A stretch of 64,000 nucleotides of DNA from Oceanococcus sp051252075 (GTDB lineage Bacteria; Pseudomonadota; Gammaproteobacteria; Nevskiales; Oceanococcaceae), in assembly GCA_051252075.1 (NCBI GenBank), contig JBPOFU010000005.1, forward strand, positions 1 through 64,000, written 5' to 3'. This document shows, one piece after another, positions 8,474-17,331 of this stretch (position 1 is the stretch's first letter; every line of letters begins with the position of its first letter). The notes below the pieces were generated by a model. That model was given only the letters and a program-made list of their open reading frames with translations, was not told the origin of the DNA and searched no databases. Made by a program: the position numbers and the translations under genes.

Positions 8474-9820
8474 TCAATCGATATTGAGTTTCTTCAAGCG
8501 ATAGCGTAGCGAGCGAAAGCTGATGCCTAAGAGTTCGGCGGCTCGCGTTTTGTTGTAGCGGGTTTTTTTGAGTGCATCTTCTATTCGGTCGCGCTCTGTT
8601 GCCGCCAAGCTGTCATCGATATTGGCGGTGTCGATTTCGGCAGGGGTATCTCTGGCCGCAGCTGGCAACGCGAGGTCGTCGGCTAGGATGTGCTCGTTAT
8701 CGGCCAAAGCAGCAGCACGCTCGAGAATGTTTTCCAATTCTCGAATATTTCCAGGGAAGTTGTAGCTCATCAAGGTTGTGAGCGCGCTCTCGTCCAGCTG
8801 GTGTGCGGCTTGTTGGTTGCGTTGGGCAATTTTTTCTAAAATTTGTTGAGACAGGGTTTTTAAATCTTCTAAGCGCTCTCTAAGCGGGGGAACGCTGAGT
8901 TCAATGACGTTTAGTCGGTAGTAGAGGTCTTCTCGGAAATCGCCAGTTTGAATTCGATCGGTAAGTTTGTGATGCGTGGCCGAGATAATACGCACGTCAA
9001 CGGAGATTTCTTGGCTGTGGCCGACAGGTCTAACATTCCGCTCTTGAATGGCGCGGAGTAGCTTGACTTGCATGTGCAGCGGCAGGTCACCAATTTCATC
9101 CAGAAACAGCGTGCCGCCTTCTGCGGCTCGAAACAGGCCGGGGTTGTCGTTCACCGCTCCGGTAAAGCTGCCCTTCACATGCCCAAAGAATTCACTTTCC
9201 ATAAGCTCTGTTGGTACCGCACCGCAGTTCACCGCTACAAAGGCTTTCTTCGCGCGGCCACTCTGCGAGTGGATGATTTTGGCGACCAGCTCTTTGCCCG
9301 TGCCTGATTCGCCGCAGATGTGAACGGGTGCTTGATTTCTTGCAACTTTTTCAATCATGCGCCGTAAGTTTTTGATTGCTGTTGATTGGCCGGTCAGCTG
9401 ATCTTTTGGGCTTGCGGTTATGCGTGGTTCAGGCAGATTTTCAGCAGCTTTAGATGCGTCGAGCGCGCTGTTAACCAAGCGACGTAGCGTGTCTATGTCA
9501 ACGGGTTTGGTTACAAAATCAAAGGCACCCGCTTTCAGGCTTTCGACCGCATCTTCCATATTGCCGTATGCGGTTATGACGGCTACAGGTAAGTGCTTGT
9601 GACTGGCCTGAATTTCTCGAACTATTTCCAGTCCTTTGCCATCGGGCAGGCGCATATCCGTAAGGCACAGCGAAAATTGTTTTGTTTTTAGAGCTTCTCG
9701 CGCTTCACTCAGATTAGCCGCTGCATGAGTCTGCAGCCCCATCCGCGATAAGGTGATTTCCAATAGGGCGCGAATATCGGCTTCATCGTCGATGATGAGC
9801 GCTGTGGCTTGTGTGGTCAT
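8474..9820 (-). CDS. pilR: Sigma-54-dependent response regulator PilR
   Basis: PilR activates pilA transcription with RpoN. The 448-residue protein has an N-terminal receiver ('LIIDDEADIRALL' acidic pair, phospho-acceptor in 'LCLTDMRLPDG'), a central AAA+ domain and a C-terminal Fis-type helix-turn-helix ('NKTRAAELLGISFRSLRYRLKK'). The AAA+ part has Walker A GESGTGKE and the sigma-54 contact loop as GSFTGA. The ATG at 9820 was chosen because it follows the pilS stop by four bases. An ATG-like start at 9883 would extend into pilS and add an unconserved leader. Confidence 0.96.
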   Translation of the reverse strand: MTTQATALIIDDEADIRALLEITLSRMGLQTHAAANLSEAREALKTKQFSLCLTDMRLPDGKGLEIVREIQASHKHLPVAVITAYGNMEDAVESLKAGAFDFVTKPVDIDTLRRLVNSALDASKAAENLPEPRITASPKDQLTGQSTAIKNLRRMIEKVARNQAPVHICGESGTGKELVAKIIHSQSGRAKKAFVAVNCGAVPTELMESEFFGHVKGSFTGAVNDNPGLFRAAEGGTLFLDEIGDLPLHMQVKLLRAIQERNVRPVGHSQEISVDVRIISATHHKLTDRIQTGDFREDLYYRLNVIELSVPPLRERLEDLKTLSQQILEKIAQRNQQAAHQLDESALTTLMSYNFPGNIRELENILERAAALADNEHILADDLALPAAARDTPAEIDTANIDDSLAATERDRIEDALKKTRYNKTRAAELLGISFRSLRYRLKKLNID

Positions 9821-9824
9821 GGTT

Positions 9825-11432
9825 TTACAGTCCCATAAGGCTGGCTGGGAATGACAGCCTAAAATAGGCCCCTTGTTCTCCATCTTCTCGTTGGATCAGC
9901 TGTAAGTCGCCCTGCGCGGCGGTGCAGAGCTCTCGCGTGATGAAGAGTCCGAGGCCGGTGCCTTCGTGCCGTGTGCTGAAGAAGGGTTCGAATATGTGGC
10001 GAGCTACAGCGGGTGAAATGCCGACACCATTGTCACTAATGTCGAGTAACGCAAGATTGCCATCTGTAGAAATTCTGGCGTGGATATTCACGTTAACTTC
10101 ATGGCTTGCAGGCTGAGCATGGAGCAAAGCGTTGTGCAGTAAATTATGAAGAATTTGGTTGAATTGTACTGATTCAATTGCAATGGCCAGACTGGGTGGT
10201 TCGACGCATATGTCAGTTTTTATGCCGGTTTTTTGATCTGGCGATTCGAATTCTGACAGCGCTGACTGTATGAGTTGACGAACTTTGAATAAGGGAGGTA
10301 TGTCGGAATTTTTTCGTGACAAGCTCAATACGCTGGTCACGATTGCCGCCAGGCGGTTGGATTGCCTTTTAATGATTTCTACCAAAGCGGCATCGTCCTC
10401 ATGCAGGTGAGGCGATTCCGAGGTCAATTCAGCGGCATGCTGGATGGCGGCTAATGGGTTGCGGATTTCATGCGCAATACTGGCGGCTAAACGGCCCAAC
10501 GAGGCGAGTTTCATCGACTGAGCCTGTTCGGCCACCCGGCTGGCATCGTCGAGCACGACCAACGAGGAGGCGTCGCTGCCCGCGCCAAGTCGCGTGTATT
10601 GGGTCCAGGCCGTGCGGTCTTCTGATAGCGCCAAGGCCGTGTTGGTTAATGCGCTAGGGTCTTTTTTCCAGTGATTGAGTCTTTGCCAAATGGTCGGTGC
10701 GCAGGCCGATAAATGTCGGCCTGGCGCGGCGCCGGCGCCAACCAATTGGCGTGCAGCGCGATTCAATAATTCGATTTGGCCCTGTGCATTGACCACCAAT
10801 ACGCCGGCCTGCATTTTCTGAATCACGTTCTCACTCAGCATGGCGAGCTTAGTCAAATCATGCTGTGCTTTTAGTGCTCTTGTCTCTGATTCACGGGCGC
10901 GCCTTGCTAAGGCGCCTCCAGTCAGGGCAATGATAAAAAGACCGGCCCCTAGGATTCCCGCTTGGGTATAGTTTTGCGTATTGTCGGCAATTTGCAGGGC
11001 TAAATAGGTTTCAATTGCTAGGAGTGCAATTGTTGCGATTGCTGGTGGTACAACACTAACGCGCCGGCTTAGTAGCAGGCTGCCGGCAGCAACGGGTGTG
11101 ACCAGTAGTGCCCCTAGGCCACTACCAACTCCGCCAGAGAAAAACGCTAAGAGAATGACTACCAGGATGTCGATGCCGATTTGAGCTGAGACTTGCCAGG
11201 GCAAAGCGGGGCGTTGGCCTCGAGCCATCACCAACAACAGCGCGGCCATGAACAAATACACATACAAGGTCGCATCGATGTGCGTGGCGTAGCTCGAATC
11301 AAAATAGGGTGGGCGGTAGTTGCTGACCGCCAGGGTTAGTAGAGCAACGCAAACGGCCGCGCGGTAGAAACTCATGGCTTCCAGAGTGCGCCACGGGTCT
11401 ATACCCGAAATGTCTGACCGGGTTTGACTCAC
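9825..11432 (-). CDS. pilS: Membrane sensor histidine kinase PilS
   Basis: PilS senses pilin levels in the membrane and controls PilR. The protein has about 535 residues: an N-terminal block of about six hydrophobic segments, a PAS domain ('VIQKMQAGVLVVNAQGQI'), a HisKA motif with the phospho-acceptor His in 'SIAHEIRNPLAA', and a HATPase with the N box 'LHNLLHNALLHA' and the G boxes 'DNGVGI' and 'GTGLGLFI'. The GTG at 11432 overlaps the stop of the upstream PP0621-type gene (GTGA) and removes a 33-residue unconserved leader from the longest frame. It is followed by pilR after four bases. Confidence 0.94.
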   Translation of the reverse strand: MSQTRSDISGIDPWRTLEAMSFYRAAVCVALLTLAVSNYRPPYFDSSYATHIDATLYVYLFMAALLLVMARGQRPALPWQVSAQIGIDILVVILLAFFSGGVGSGLGALLVTPVAAGSLLLSRRVSVVPPAIATIALLAIETYLALQIADNTQNYTQAGILGAGLFIIALTGGALARRARESETRALKAQHDLTKLAMLSENVIQKMQAGVLVVNAQGQIELLNRAARQLVGAGAAPGRHLSACAPTIWQRLNHWKKDPSALTNTALALSEDRTAWTQYTRLGAGSDASSLVVLDDASRVAEQAQSMKLASLGRLAASIAHEIRNPLAAIQHAAELTSESPHLHEDDAALVEIIKRQSNRLAAIVTSVLSLSRKNSDIPPLFKVRQLIQSALSEFESPDQKTGIKTDICVEPPSLAIAIESVQFNQILHNLLHNALLHAQPASHEVNVNIHARISTDGNLALLDISDNGVGISPAVARHIFEPFFSTRHEGTGLGLFITRELCTAAQGDLQLIQREDGEQGAYFRLSFPASLMGL

Positions 11433-11653
11433 GAGTTTTTGGGCGCGTCCGAAGCGTGCTGTTGGCAGAAGTACGCTTCTTCTTGTTTGATGGCTTGTGC
11501 GCGCGGGATATGCACAGCACACACTTGGCATTGCACCATCGGTTCAAATGCGCCTTTAACGGAAGGGGGCTTGGCTGGTCGTAAAACCCGCCAAGCTTTC
11601 CATATTAAAAAGCAGATGCCCAGCAGTAATACAACCCGCAGTAGTATCATCAT
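11429..11653 (-). CDS. PP0621-family small membrane-anchored zinc-ribbon-like protein
   Basis: A 74-residue protein with one N-terminal transmembrane helix (about residues 3-20), then a small domain with 'MVQCQVCAVHIPRAQA' and 'YFCQQH'. These residues (CxxC, and C-x2-H) could bind a metal. The pattern matches the PP0621 family, which is encoded directly upstream of pilS in several gammaproteobacteria and has no known function. The stop codon overlaps the pilS start (GTGA), so the gene heads the pilSR operon. Confidence 0.8.
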   Translation of the reverse strand: MMILLRVVLLLGICFLIWKAWRVLRPAKPPSVKGAFEPMVQCQVCAVHIPRAQAIKQEEAYFCQQHASDAPKNS

Positions 11654-11721
11654 CCTTTTGACCTTTGCCCCAGCCAGCAGGATCGGCTAGCCTTCTGGGC
11701 GCTCAACTTTGGGAATACATC

Positions 11722-12888
11722 ATGAATTTACACGAGTATCAGGCGAAAGACCTGTTCGCTCGCTTTGGCATTCCGGTGCCTCCAGGCGAATTGGCCAATT
11801 CCGTCGAAGAAGCGCGGCAAAAGGCGAAAAGCCTCGGTGGCGATCGCTGGGTGGTCAAAGCTCAAGTCCATGCAGGTGCGCGTGGCAAGGCCGGCGGCGT
11901 GAAGTTGGTCGATAGCATAGACGCGGTGGAAGCAACTGCGGAAGCTTTATTAGGCACTCGCCTCGTAACCATTCAAACGGGCCCCGAAGGCTTGCCAGTC
12001 AATTCCGTTTATGTGGAATCGCCACAACCCATTGCGCGTGAATTGTATTTGTCGATGTTGATTGACCGCTCCACGGATCGAGTTGCGATTATTGCCTCCC
12101 CGGATGGTGGCATGAGCATCGAAGAAGTGGCTGAAGAAACGCCGGAGCGTATTAAAACGGTCTTTCTCAATCCAGCGGCCGGTTTGCAGGGCTTTCATGC
12201 ACGCGAGCTGGGCTTTTTCATCGGTTTGGAAAAAAGCCAGATCGGTGAATTCTTCAAGATTTTGCAAGGTCTTTACCGTATTTTCATGGAATGTGATGCC
12301 GCGCTGGTGGAAATTAACCCGCTGGTCGTCACAGACTCCGGCAGCTTGTTGCCTTTGGATGGCAAGCTGAGCATTGACGATAACGGGCTGTTCCGTCAGA
12401 AGCGTATTGCTGATTTGCGTGATCCTTCACAAGAAGATGAAAAAGAGCGCGCTGCTGCAGCACATGATCTGAATTACGTCACTCTTGATGGCGATATTGG
12501 CTGCATGGTGAATGGTGCGGGCTTGGCTATGGCCACTATGGACATCATCAAATTGCACGGTGGCGAACCAGCTAATTTCTTAGACGTTGGTGGTGGTACC
12601 ACCGCTGAGCGTGTCGCTGAAGCGTTTAAATTGATTACTTCAGGCACAGACGTCAAAGCCATATTGGTGAATATTTTTGGTGGCATCGTGCGTTGCGACT
12701 TGATTGCAGAGGGGATTGTTTCTGCAGTAAAGGAAGTCGGCTTGAATATTCCTGTTGTTGCCCGCTTGGAAGGCACTAATGTGGAGAAAGGTCGAGAAAT
12801 TTTGGCCAATAGCGGTTTCGACATCATCGCCGCTAATGATTTATCGGATGCAGCTGAGCGCGTGGTCGCTGCTGCAAAGGGAGCCTAG
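11722..12888 (+). CDS. sucC: Succinate-CoA ligase (ADP-forming) beta subunit
   Basis: SucC forms the nucleotide-binding half of succinyl-CoA synthetase in the TCA cycle. The 388-residue protein starts at the ATG for MNLHEYQAKDLFA, the standard N-terminus, and shows the ATP-grasp fold with 'VKAQVHAGARGKAGGVK' and 'MVNGAGLAMATMD' followed by 'FLDVGGG'. The in-frame upstream extension to 11665 has no conserved residues and was dropped. It is divergent from the pilSR operon (spacing about 70 bases) and lies three bases before sucD. Confidence 0.98.
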   Translation: MNLHEYQAKDLFARFGIPVPPGELANSVEEARQKAKSLGGDRWVVKAQVHAGARGKAGGVKLVDSIDAVEATAEALLGTRLVTIQTGPEGLPVNSVYVESPQPIARELYLSMLIDRSTDRVAIIASPDGGMSIEEVAEETPERIKTVFLNPAAGLQGFHARELGFFIGLEKSQIGEFFKILQGLYRIFMECDAALVEINPLVVTDSGSLLPLDGKLSIDDNGLFRQKRIADLRDPSQEDEKERAAAAHDLNYVTLDGDIGCMVNGAGLAMATMDIIKLHGGEPANFLDVGGGTTAERVAEAFKLITSGTDVKAILVNIFGGIVRCDLIAEGIVSAVKEVGLNIPVVARLEGTNVEKGREILANSGFDIIAANDLSDAAERVVAAAKGA

Positions 12889-12891
12889 TTC

Positions 12892-13764
12892 ATGAGCATT
12901 TTGATCAACAAAGACACCAAGGTCATTTGCCAGGGCTTTACCGGTAAACAGGGTAGTTTTCACTCTGAGCAATCCATCGCATACGGCACTCAGCTAGTTG
13001 GTGGGGTCACTCCGGGCAAAGCGGGGCAATCTCATCTGGATCGTCCGGTCTTTAATACGTGTCACGACGCGGTTGCCGAAACCGGCGCTACGGCTTCGAT
13101 GATTTATGTGCCGGCGCCTTTTGCGGCCGATGCGATTTTGGAAGCCGCTGATGCGGGTATTCAGATCATTGTTTGCATTACTGAACATATCCCCGTTTCA
13201 GATATGGTGAAAGTGAAAGCGGCTTTGACTGATTACCCGGATGCGGTGCTGATTGGCCCGAATTGCCCAGGTACGATTACGCCGGGCGAATGCAAAATTG
13301 GGATTATGCCGGGGCACATTCATAAGCCCGGCAAGATCGGTATTGTGTCGCGCTCAGGCACCTTGACCTATGAAGCGGTCTTCCAAACCACCAACAATGG
13401 CTTGGGTCAGTCCACCTGCGTTGGTATTGGTGGTGATCCAGTGCATGGCTTGGGCTTTATCGAATGCATAGAGCGTTTCCAGCAAGATCCGCAAACCGAA
13501 GGCATCATCATGGTTGGCGAAATCGGTGGCAGTAAAGAAGAAGAAGCTGCGGATTACATCAAAGCGAATGTGAGCAAGCCGGTTGTCGCTTACATTGCCG
13601 GTGTGACCGCACCTCCGGGCAAGCGCATGGGCCATGCTGGTGCCATCATCGCTGGTGGTAAAGGCACGGCTGACGATAAGTTTGCAGCCTTAGAAGCAGC
13701 AGGCGTATCCACGGTGCGCTCCCCAGCGCATTTGGGCAAAGCGATGCTCGAGGCTCTAAGCTAA
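12892..13764 (+). CDS. sucD: Succinate-CoA ligase (ADP-forming) alpha subunit
   Basis: SucD carries the CoA site and the phosphohistidine of succinyl-CoA synthetase. The 290-residue sequence begins MSILINKDTKVICQGFTGKQG, the usual start. It has 'GPNCPGTITPGECKIGIMPG' and the active histidine in 'KRMGHAGAIIAGGKGTA'. It is cotranscribed with sucC (three-base spacing) and followed by a strong terminator. The genes for the 2-oxoglutarate dehydrogenase complex are not adjacent, unlike in Pseudomonas. Confidence 0.98.
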   Translation: MSILINKDTKVICQGFTGKQGSFHSEQSIAYGTQLVGGVTPGKAGQSHLDRPVFNTCHDAVAETGATASMIYVPAPFAADAILEAADAGIQIIVCITEHIPVSDMVKVKAALTDYPDAVLIGPNCPGTITPGECKIGIMPGHIHKPGKIGIVSRSGTLTYEAVFQTTNNGLGQSTCVGIGGDPVHGLGFIECIERFQQDPQTEGIIMVGEIGGSKEEEAADYIKANVSKPVVAYIAGVTAPPGKRMGHAGAIIAGGKGTADDKFAALEAAGVSTVRSPAHLGKAMLEALS

Positions 13765-13790
13765 GGGCTCGGTTTTACAAGACGACGAGG

Positions 13791-13815
13791 GGCCCGGTTC
13801 AACCGGGCCTTTTTT
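13791..13815 (+). terminator. Intrinsic terminator after sucCD
   Basis: The perfect nine-base stem ggcccggtt / aaccgggcc (13791-13809, one-base loop in the strict reading, slightly wider in practice) is followed by six T residues. The T-run ends only four bases before the nadE ATG, so the hairpin also occupies the region where a nadE ribosome-binding site would lie. Confidence 0.92.
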
Positions 13816-13819
13816 GTGT

Positions 13820-15421
13820 ATGAGTGTTCAAAATAATTTGAAGCAGATTGCCTTGGCGCAATTGCCGGTGCATGTCGGTGACGTTATGGGTAACGCGCAG
13901 CGTATTGCCCAAGCTGCGAAGCAGGCGCATCAGCGTGGCCAACGCATCTTGCTGTGTCCGGAACTGGCTTTGTTGGGATATCCAGCGGATGATTTACTGC
14001 AACGTCGTGGTTTGCCTCAGCTTATTGAGCAGGCTATGCAAAGCTTGCTGGATCTTGATTTGGATCTGCTCTTGGTCTTGGGTTATCCAGAGTTCACCGA
14101 TCATGGCGTTTTCAATGCGGCTGCTGTTTTGTGGCGAGGTCAAAAGCTTTATAACTATCGCAAGCAATGTCTTCCCAATACCGGCGTATTTGATGAGCGT
14201 CGGCATTTTGAGTCGGGAGATCAGGCTTGTGTATTCGAGTTCGAATCACAGTACTATGGCTTAAGTATTTGTGAGGACATCTGGCAGCCCGAAGTGGCCG
14301 CACAGGCAGCCGCTCAGGGTGCAAAGGTTCTGCTGAACATCAACGCATCGCCATTCGATTTGCAAAAGCGCGCTGGGCGTCGTCAAGTGATTCAAAGGCG
14401 CATTGCAGAGACCGGCATGGCCATGGCCTACGTCAATGCCGTTGGTGGCCAGGATGACGTGGTCTTTGATGGTGATTCCCAGCTTTGGGATAGCGCTGGC
14501 GTGTGCTTGGCCCGCGCTGAAGCTTTCCGCGAAGGTTTGATAGATCCTGAAGAACACGGCGATTTCACCGAGCCGGCGCAAATCAATTTGTTGTATCAGG
14601 CTTTGCTGCGTTCCGTACGAGATTATGTAGGGCGCAACGGCTTTAAAACAGCGTTTGTGGGCTTGTCTGGCGGTATTGATTCCGCGGTGACGCTGGCTAT
14701 CGCTGTTGATGCCTTAGGGGCGGATGGGGTTAAGGCGGTGACTATGCCTTCCCGTTACAGTGCTGATATCAGCGCCAGCGATGCTGCACAGCAAGCCGCC
14801 GCTATGGGTATCGATTTTCGAGAAATTGCGATTGAGCCGGCAATGCTGGCTTATGAACAGATGCTGTCGCCGTCCTTTGCAGGATTGTCGGTCGACACCA
14901 CAGAGGAAAACTTGCAGGCAAGAATTCGCGGTGGTTTGCTGATGGCCCTGGCCAATAAGTTTTCCGGCATCGTGTTAACTACAGGTAACAAGAGTGAGAT
15001 GGCCGTGGGGTATTGCACCTTGTACGGTGATATGTGCGGCGGCTTTGCCCCGCTCAAAGATGTTTATAAGCTGCAAGTCTACGATTTGGCGCGTTATCGC
15101 AATACTTTGTCGCCAGTCATTCCCGAGCGCGTCATTACTCGGCCTCCATCTGCAGAGTTGCGCCCCGATCAACGTGATGATGAATCATTGCCTGCTTATG
15201 AGCGCCTAGACGCAATACTCGAAGCCTATATTGAGGGGGAGGCCAGTGTGGCTGAGCTCTATACGCGTGGTTTTGATCGCAAAGAAGTTGATCAGATCGT
15301 GCGTTTGGTCAGGCTTTCGGAATACAAGCGCCGTCAAGCGGCGCCTGGTCCCAAGGTCTCTGTTTGCGCTTTTGGACGCGAGCGACGCTATCCAATTACG
15401 GCGCAATACGCCGGCTTATAA
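13820..15421 (+). CDS. nadE: Glutamine-dependent NAD(+) synthase
   Basis: NadE amidates nicotinic acid adenine dinucleotide to NAD using glutamine. The 533-residue protein is the long form: a nitrilase-type glutaminase domain (about 1-260) with the triad Glu in 'LLCPELALLGYP', Lys in 'NYRKQCLPN' and Cys in 'GLSICEDIW', then a synthetase domain with the PP-loop 'GLSGGIDSA'. The ATG at 13820 has no Shine-Dalgarno sequence because the sucCD terminator sits directly upstream. Translation initiation there is unclear; a TTG at 13838 is a less likely alternative. Confidence 0.95.
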   Translation: MSVQNNLKQIALAQLPVHVGDVMGNAQRIAQAAKQAHQRGQRILLCPELALLGYPADDLLQRRGLPQLIEQAMQSLLDLDLDLLLVLGYPEFTDHGVFNAAAVLWRGQKLYNYRKQCLPNTGVFDERRHFESGDQACVFEFESQYYGLSICEDIWQPEVAAQAAAQGAKVLLNINASPFDLQKRAGRRQVIQRRIAETGMAMAYVNAVGGQDDVVFDGDSQLWDSAGVCLARAEAFREGLIDPEEHGDFTEPAQINLLYQALLRSVRDYVGRNGFKTAFVGLSGGIDSAVTLAIAVDALGADGVKAVTMPSRYSADISASDAAQQAAAMGIDFREIAIEPAMLAYEQMLSPSFAGLSVDTTEENLQARIRGGLLMALANKFSGIVLTTGNKSEMAVGYCTLYGDMCGGFAPLKDVYKLQVYDLARYRNTLSPVIPERVITRPPSAELRPDQRDDESLPAYERLDAILEAYIEGEASVAELYTRGFDRKEVDQIVRLVRLSEYKRRQAAPGPKVSVCAFGRERRYPITAQYAGL

Positions 15422-15422
15422 A

Positions 15423-15440
15423 CTGTTGCCGCAGCAACAG
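15423..15440. terminator. Hairpin between convergent nadE and bamD
   Basis: A seven-base perfect stem ctgttgc / gcaacag with a four-base loop fills the 24-base gap between the nadE and bamD stops. There is no clear T-run on either strand, so termination activity is only plausible from its position. Confidence 0.35.
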
Positions 15441-15445
15441 CTTCA

Positions 15446-16348
15446 TTAACTGGCGCTAGCTTCGTTTGCTTCCTCGGTCTGCACCGTCGGTGGTGCTGCA
15501 TTTTCTGCGGGCTGCTGGGGTTTGGCTGGTTCCGCGAGCTTCATGTCTTCTGGAAAGCTTGCGAGCCGGACAGCACGAATTTCGCTGGCACGATCTTCCA
15601 AGCCTAGGCCCAGGTAGCTGCGTTCCAGCATGGCCAGTGCTTCGGGCATCACAGCACTGCCTTGGTACTTGTTGATGATGTCCTGCGCGCGGCGGCTGGT
15701 GGCTACCCAAGCTCGGCGTTTTTCGTAAAAGCGGGCAATCGACATTTCGTGTCTGGCTATGCGCTCGCGCAGATAGACCATGCGTTGGCGCGCATCCGGT
15801 GCGTAGGCGCTGGACGGAAAGCGCCGAACCAAACGGCCAAAATCATCAAACGCACGGCGGGCATTGATGGGATCGCGGGTCGAAGAATCGATGTCGAGCA
15901 TGTCCAATAAATCTGTTGCGCCGCGATCGAAGTTCACTAAACCGCGCAAATAGAGGACATAGTCCAGATGTTCATGGCGCGGATTAGCGCGCATAAAACG
16001 ATCTGCCGCACTCAGCGCAAGCTCGGGTGAAAAGGCTCGGTAATGGGCGTAGATGCCTTCCAAACGCCCCTGCGTTGCGAACTCAGTGAAGGGGTACAAA
16101 GCGTCTAGTCGGTCATATAGCTGTAATGCCGTCGTGTAGTCGCTGGAATTCAACGCCTCGCGCGCAGATCGGTACAGTTGTTGTGCGCTGAGTCGTGCGA
16201 CCCTTTGCTCATCCAGCGCGCCAGAGCGCAGTGGATCATCACGCAAAGAGCCTGGAGAATTTGAGCCACCATCACTGGCGCAAGACGCCAGAACAAGCAC
16301 AGTGCACAATGAACAGATGTGAATAAGTCGGTGTTGCAGCCGAGACAT
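15446..16348 (-). CDS. bamD: Outer membrane assembly lipoprotein BamD
   Basis: BamD is the essential TPR lipoprotein of the Bam complex, which inserts beta-barrels into the outer membrane. The 300-residue protein has a signal peptide ending in the lipobox LASC (Cys23), then TPR repeats including 'ARLSAQQLYRSAREALNSSD' and 'RFPSSAYAPDARQRMVYLRERIA', a BamD hallmark. The ATG at 16348 gives a proper signal peptide; the longer frame to 16426 does not. The C-terminal tail (about 30 residues) is rich in Ala, Pro and Glu and looks disordered. The gene is divergent from rluD, as in many gammaproteobacteria. Confidence 0.95.
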   Translation of the reverse strand: MSRLQHRLIHICSLCTVLVLASCASDGGSNSPGSLRDDPLRSGALDEQRVARLSAQQLYRSAREALNSSDYTTALQLYDRLDALYPFTEFATQGRLEGIYAHYRAFSPELALSAADRFMRANPRHEHLDYVLYLRGLVNFDRGATDLLDMLDIDSSTRDPINARRAFDDFGRLVRRFPSSAYAPDARQRMVYLRERIARHEMSIARFYEKRRAWVATSRRAQDIINKYQGSAVMPEALAMLERSYLGLGLEDRASEIRAVRLASFPEDMKLAEPAKPQQPAENAAPPTVQTEEANEASAS

Positions 16349-16359
16349 GAGATTTTCCC

Positions 16360-17331
16360 TTGAGCGAACCACGTAGTATAGCGGAGCCTGAGGCAGCGTC
16401 GGATGGCGCTGTTGAGCAGGACCCATTGCAGTTTGAAGTATCCGTCGAAAAAGACGGTACGCGTTTGGACAAGTTATTGGCCGAATTGTTGCCAGAGCAT
16501 TCGCGTGCCCGCATCCAATCTTGGATTAAGCAAGGGCGCGTGCAGGTCGATGGTCAGCAGCTGCCAGCAAAGACCCGGCTGCAGTTTGGCAGCCGCATAC
16601 AAATGCAGCCCGTTTTCGAGCCCGATGAGCGCCCAATGGAGCCTCAAGCCATCGATTTTGGTGTGCTTTATGAAGACGATGACATCCTCATAGTGAACAA
16701 GCCCGCGGGGCTCACGGTTCATCCCGGAGCGGGGCAGCCAGATGGCACTTTGCAAAACGGCTTGCTGCACTATCGCCCGGCACTGGCACAAGTCGCTCGC
16801 GCAGGAATCGTGCATCGCTTGGATAAGGATACGTCGGGAGTGATGATTGTCGCCGCGACGCCGCAGGCACAAACGCAGTTGGTGCGCGATCTGCAAGAGC
16901 GCAACATCCAGCGTGAATATGTCGCTCTGGTGTGGGGCACTCCAGTCGCAGGCAGCACCATAGACCAACCCTTGGGGCGCCATCCTCGTGAGCGAATCCG
17001 TTTCTCGGTGCGGCCGGGTGGGCGCGATGCAGTGACCCACTTTCGAGTCGCAGAAAAATTCTACAAACATGCGCGCCTGCAGGTGACATTGGAAACGGGA
17101 CGGACTCATCAAATTCGTGTGCATATGCAACATCAGGGCTACCCACTCATAGGCGACCCGCTGTATGGCCGGCGTGGCGATCCTTATCGGGCCACCCTAG
17201 GTCGGCAAGCTTTGCATGCGGTTAAATTGCAGTTGACTCATCCGCGTACTGGTGAAGATCTGAGTTTTGAAGCGGCTATCCCTGCGGATATGCAGAGCGT
17301 ATTGGATGAGTGGCGCAGCGAACTGGCTTGA
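16360..17331 (+). CDS. rluD: 23S rRNA pseudouridine(1911/1915/1917) synthase RluD
   Basis: RluD makes the three pseudouridines of helix 69 in 23S rRNA. The 323-residue protein has an N-terminal S4 domain ('DKLLAELLPEHSRARIQSWIKQGRVQVDG') and a RluA-type catalytic domain with the active Asp in 'VHRLDKDTSGVM'. The C-terminal 'GRTHQIRVHMQ' motif is also standard. The start at 16360 is TTG, 11 bases from the divergent bamD start. The 3' end overlaps pgeF by 26 bases; bamD-rluD-pgeF is a conserved neighbourhood. Confidence 0.95.
   Translation: MSEPRSIAEPEAASDGAVEQDPLQFEVSVEKDGTRLDKLLAELLPEHSRARIQSWIKQGRVQVDGQQLPAKTRLQFGSRIQMQPVFEPDERPMEPQAIDFGVLYEDDDILIVNKPAGLTVHPGAGQPDGTLQNGLLHYRPALAQVARAGIVHRLDKDTSGVMIVAATPQAQTQLVRDLQERNIQREYVALVWGTPVAGSTIDQPLGRHPRERIRFSVRPGGRDAVTHFRVAEKFYKHARLQVTLETGRTHQIRVHMQHQGYPLIGDPLYGRRGDPYRATLGRQALHAVKLQLTHPRTGEDLSFEAAIPADMQSVLDEWRSELA

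Noticed and set aside
16474..17133. 219-residue open frame opposite rluD
   Set aside because: It is antisense to a well-conserved gene and has no coherent domain or start signal.
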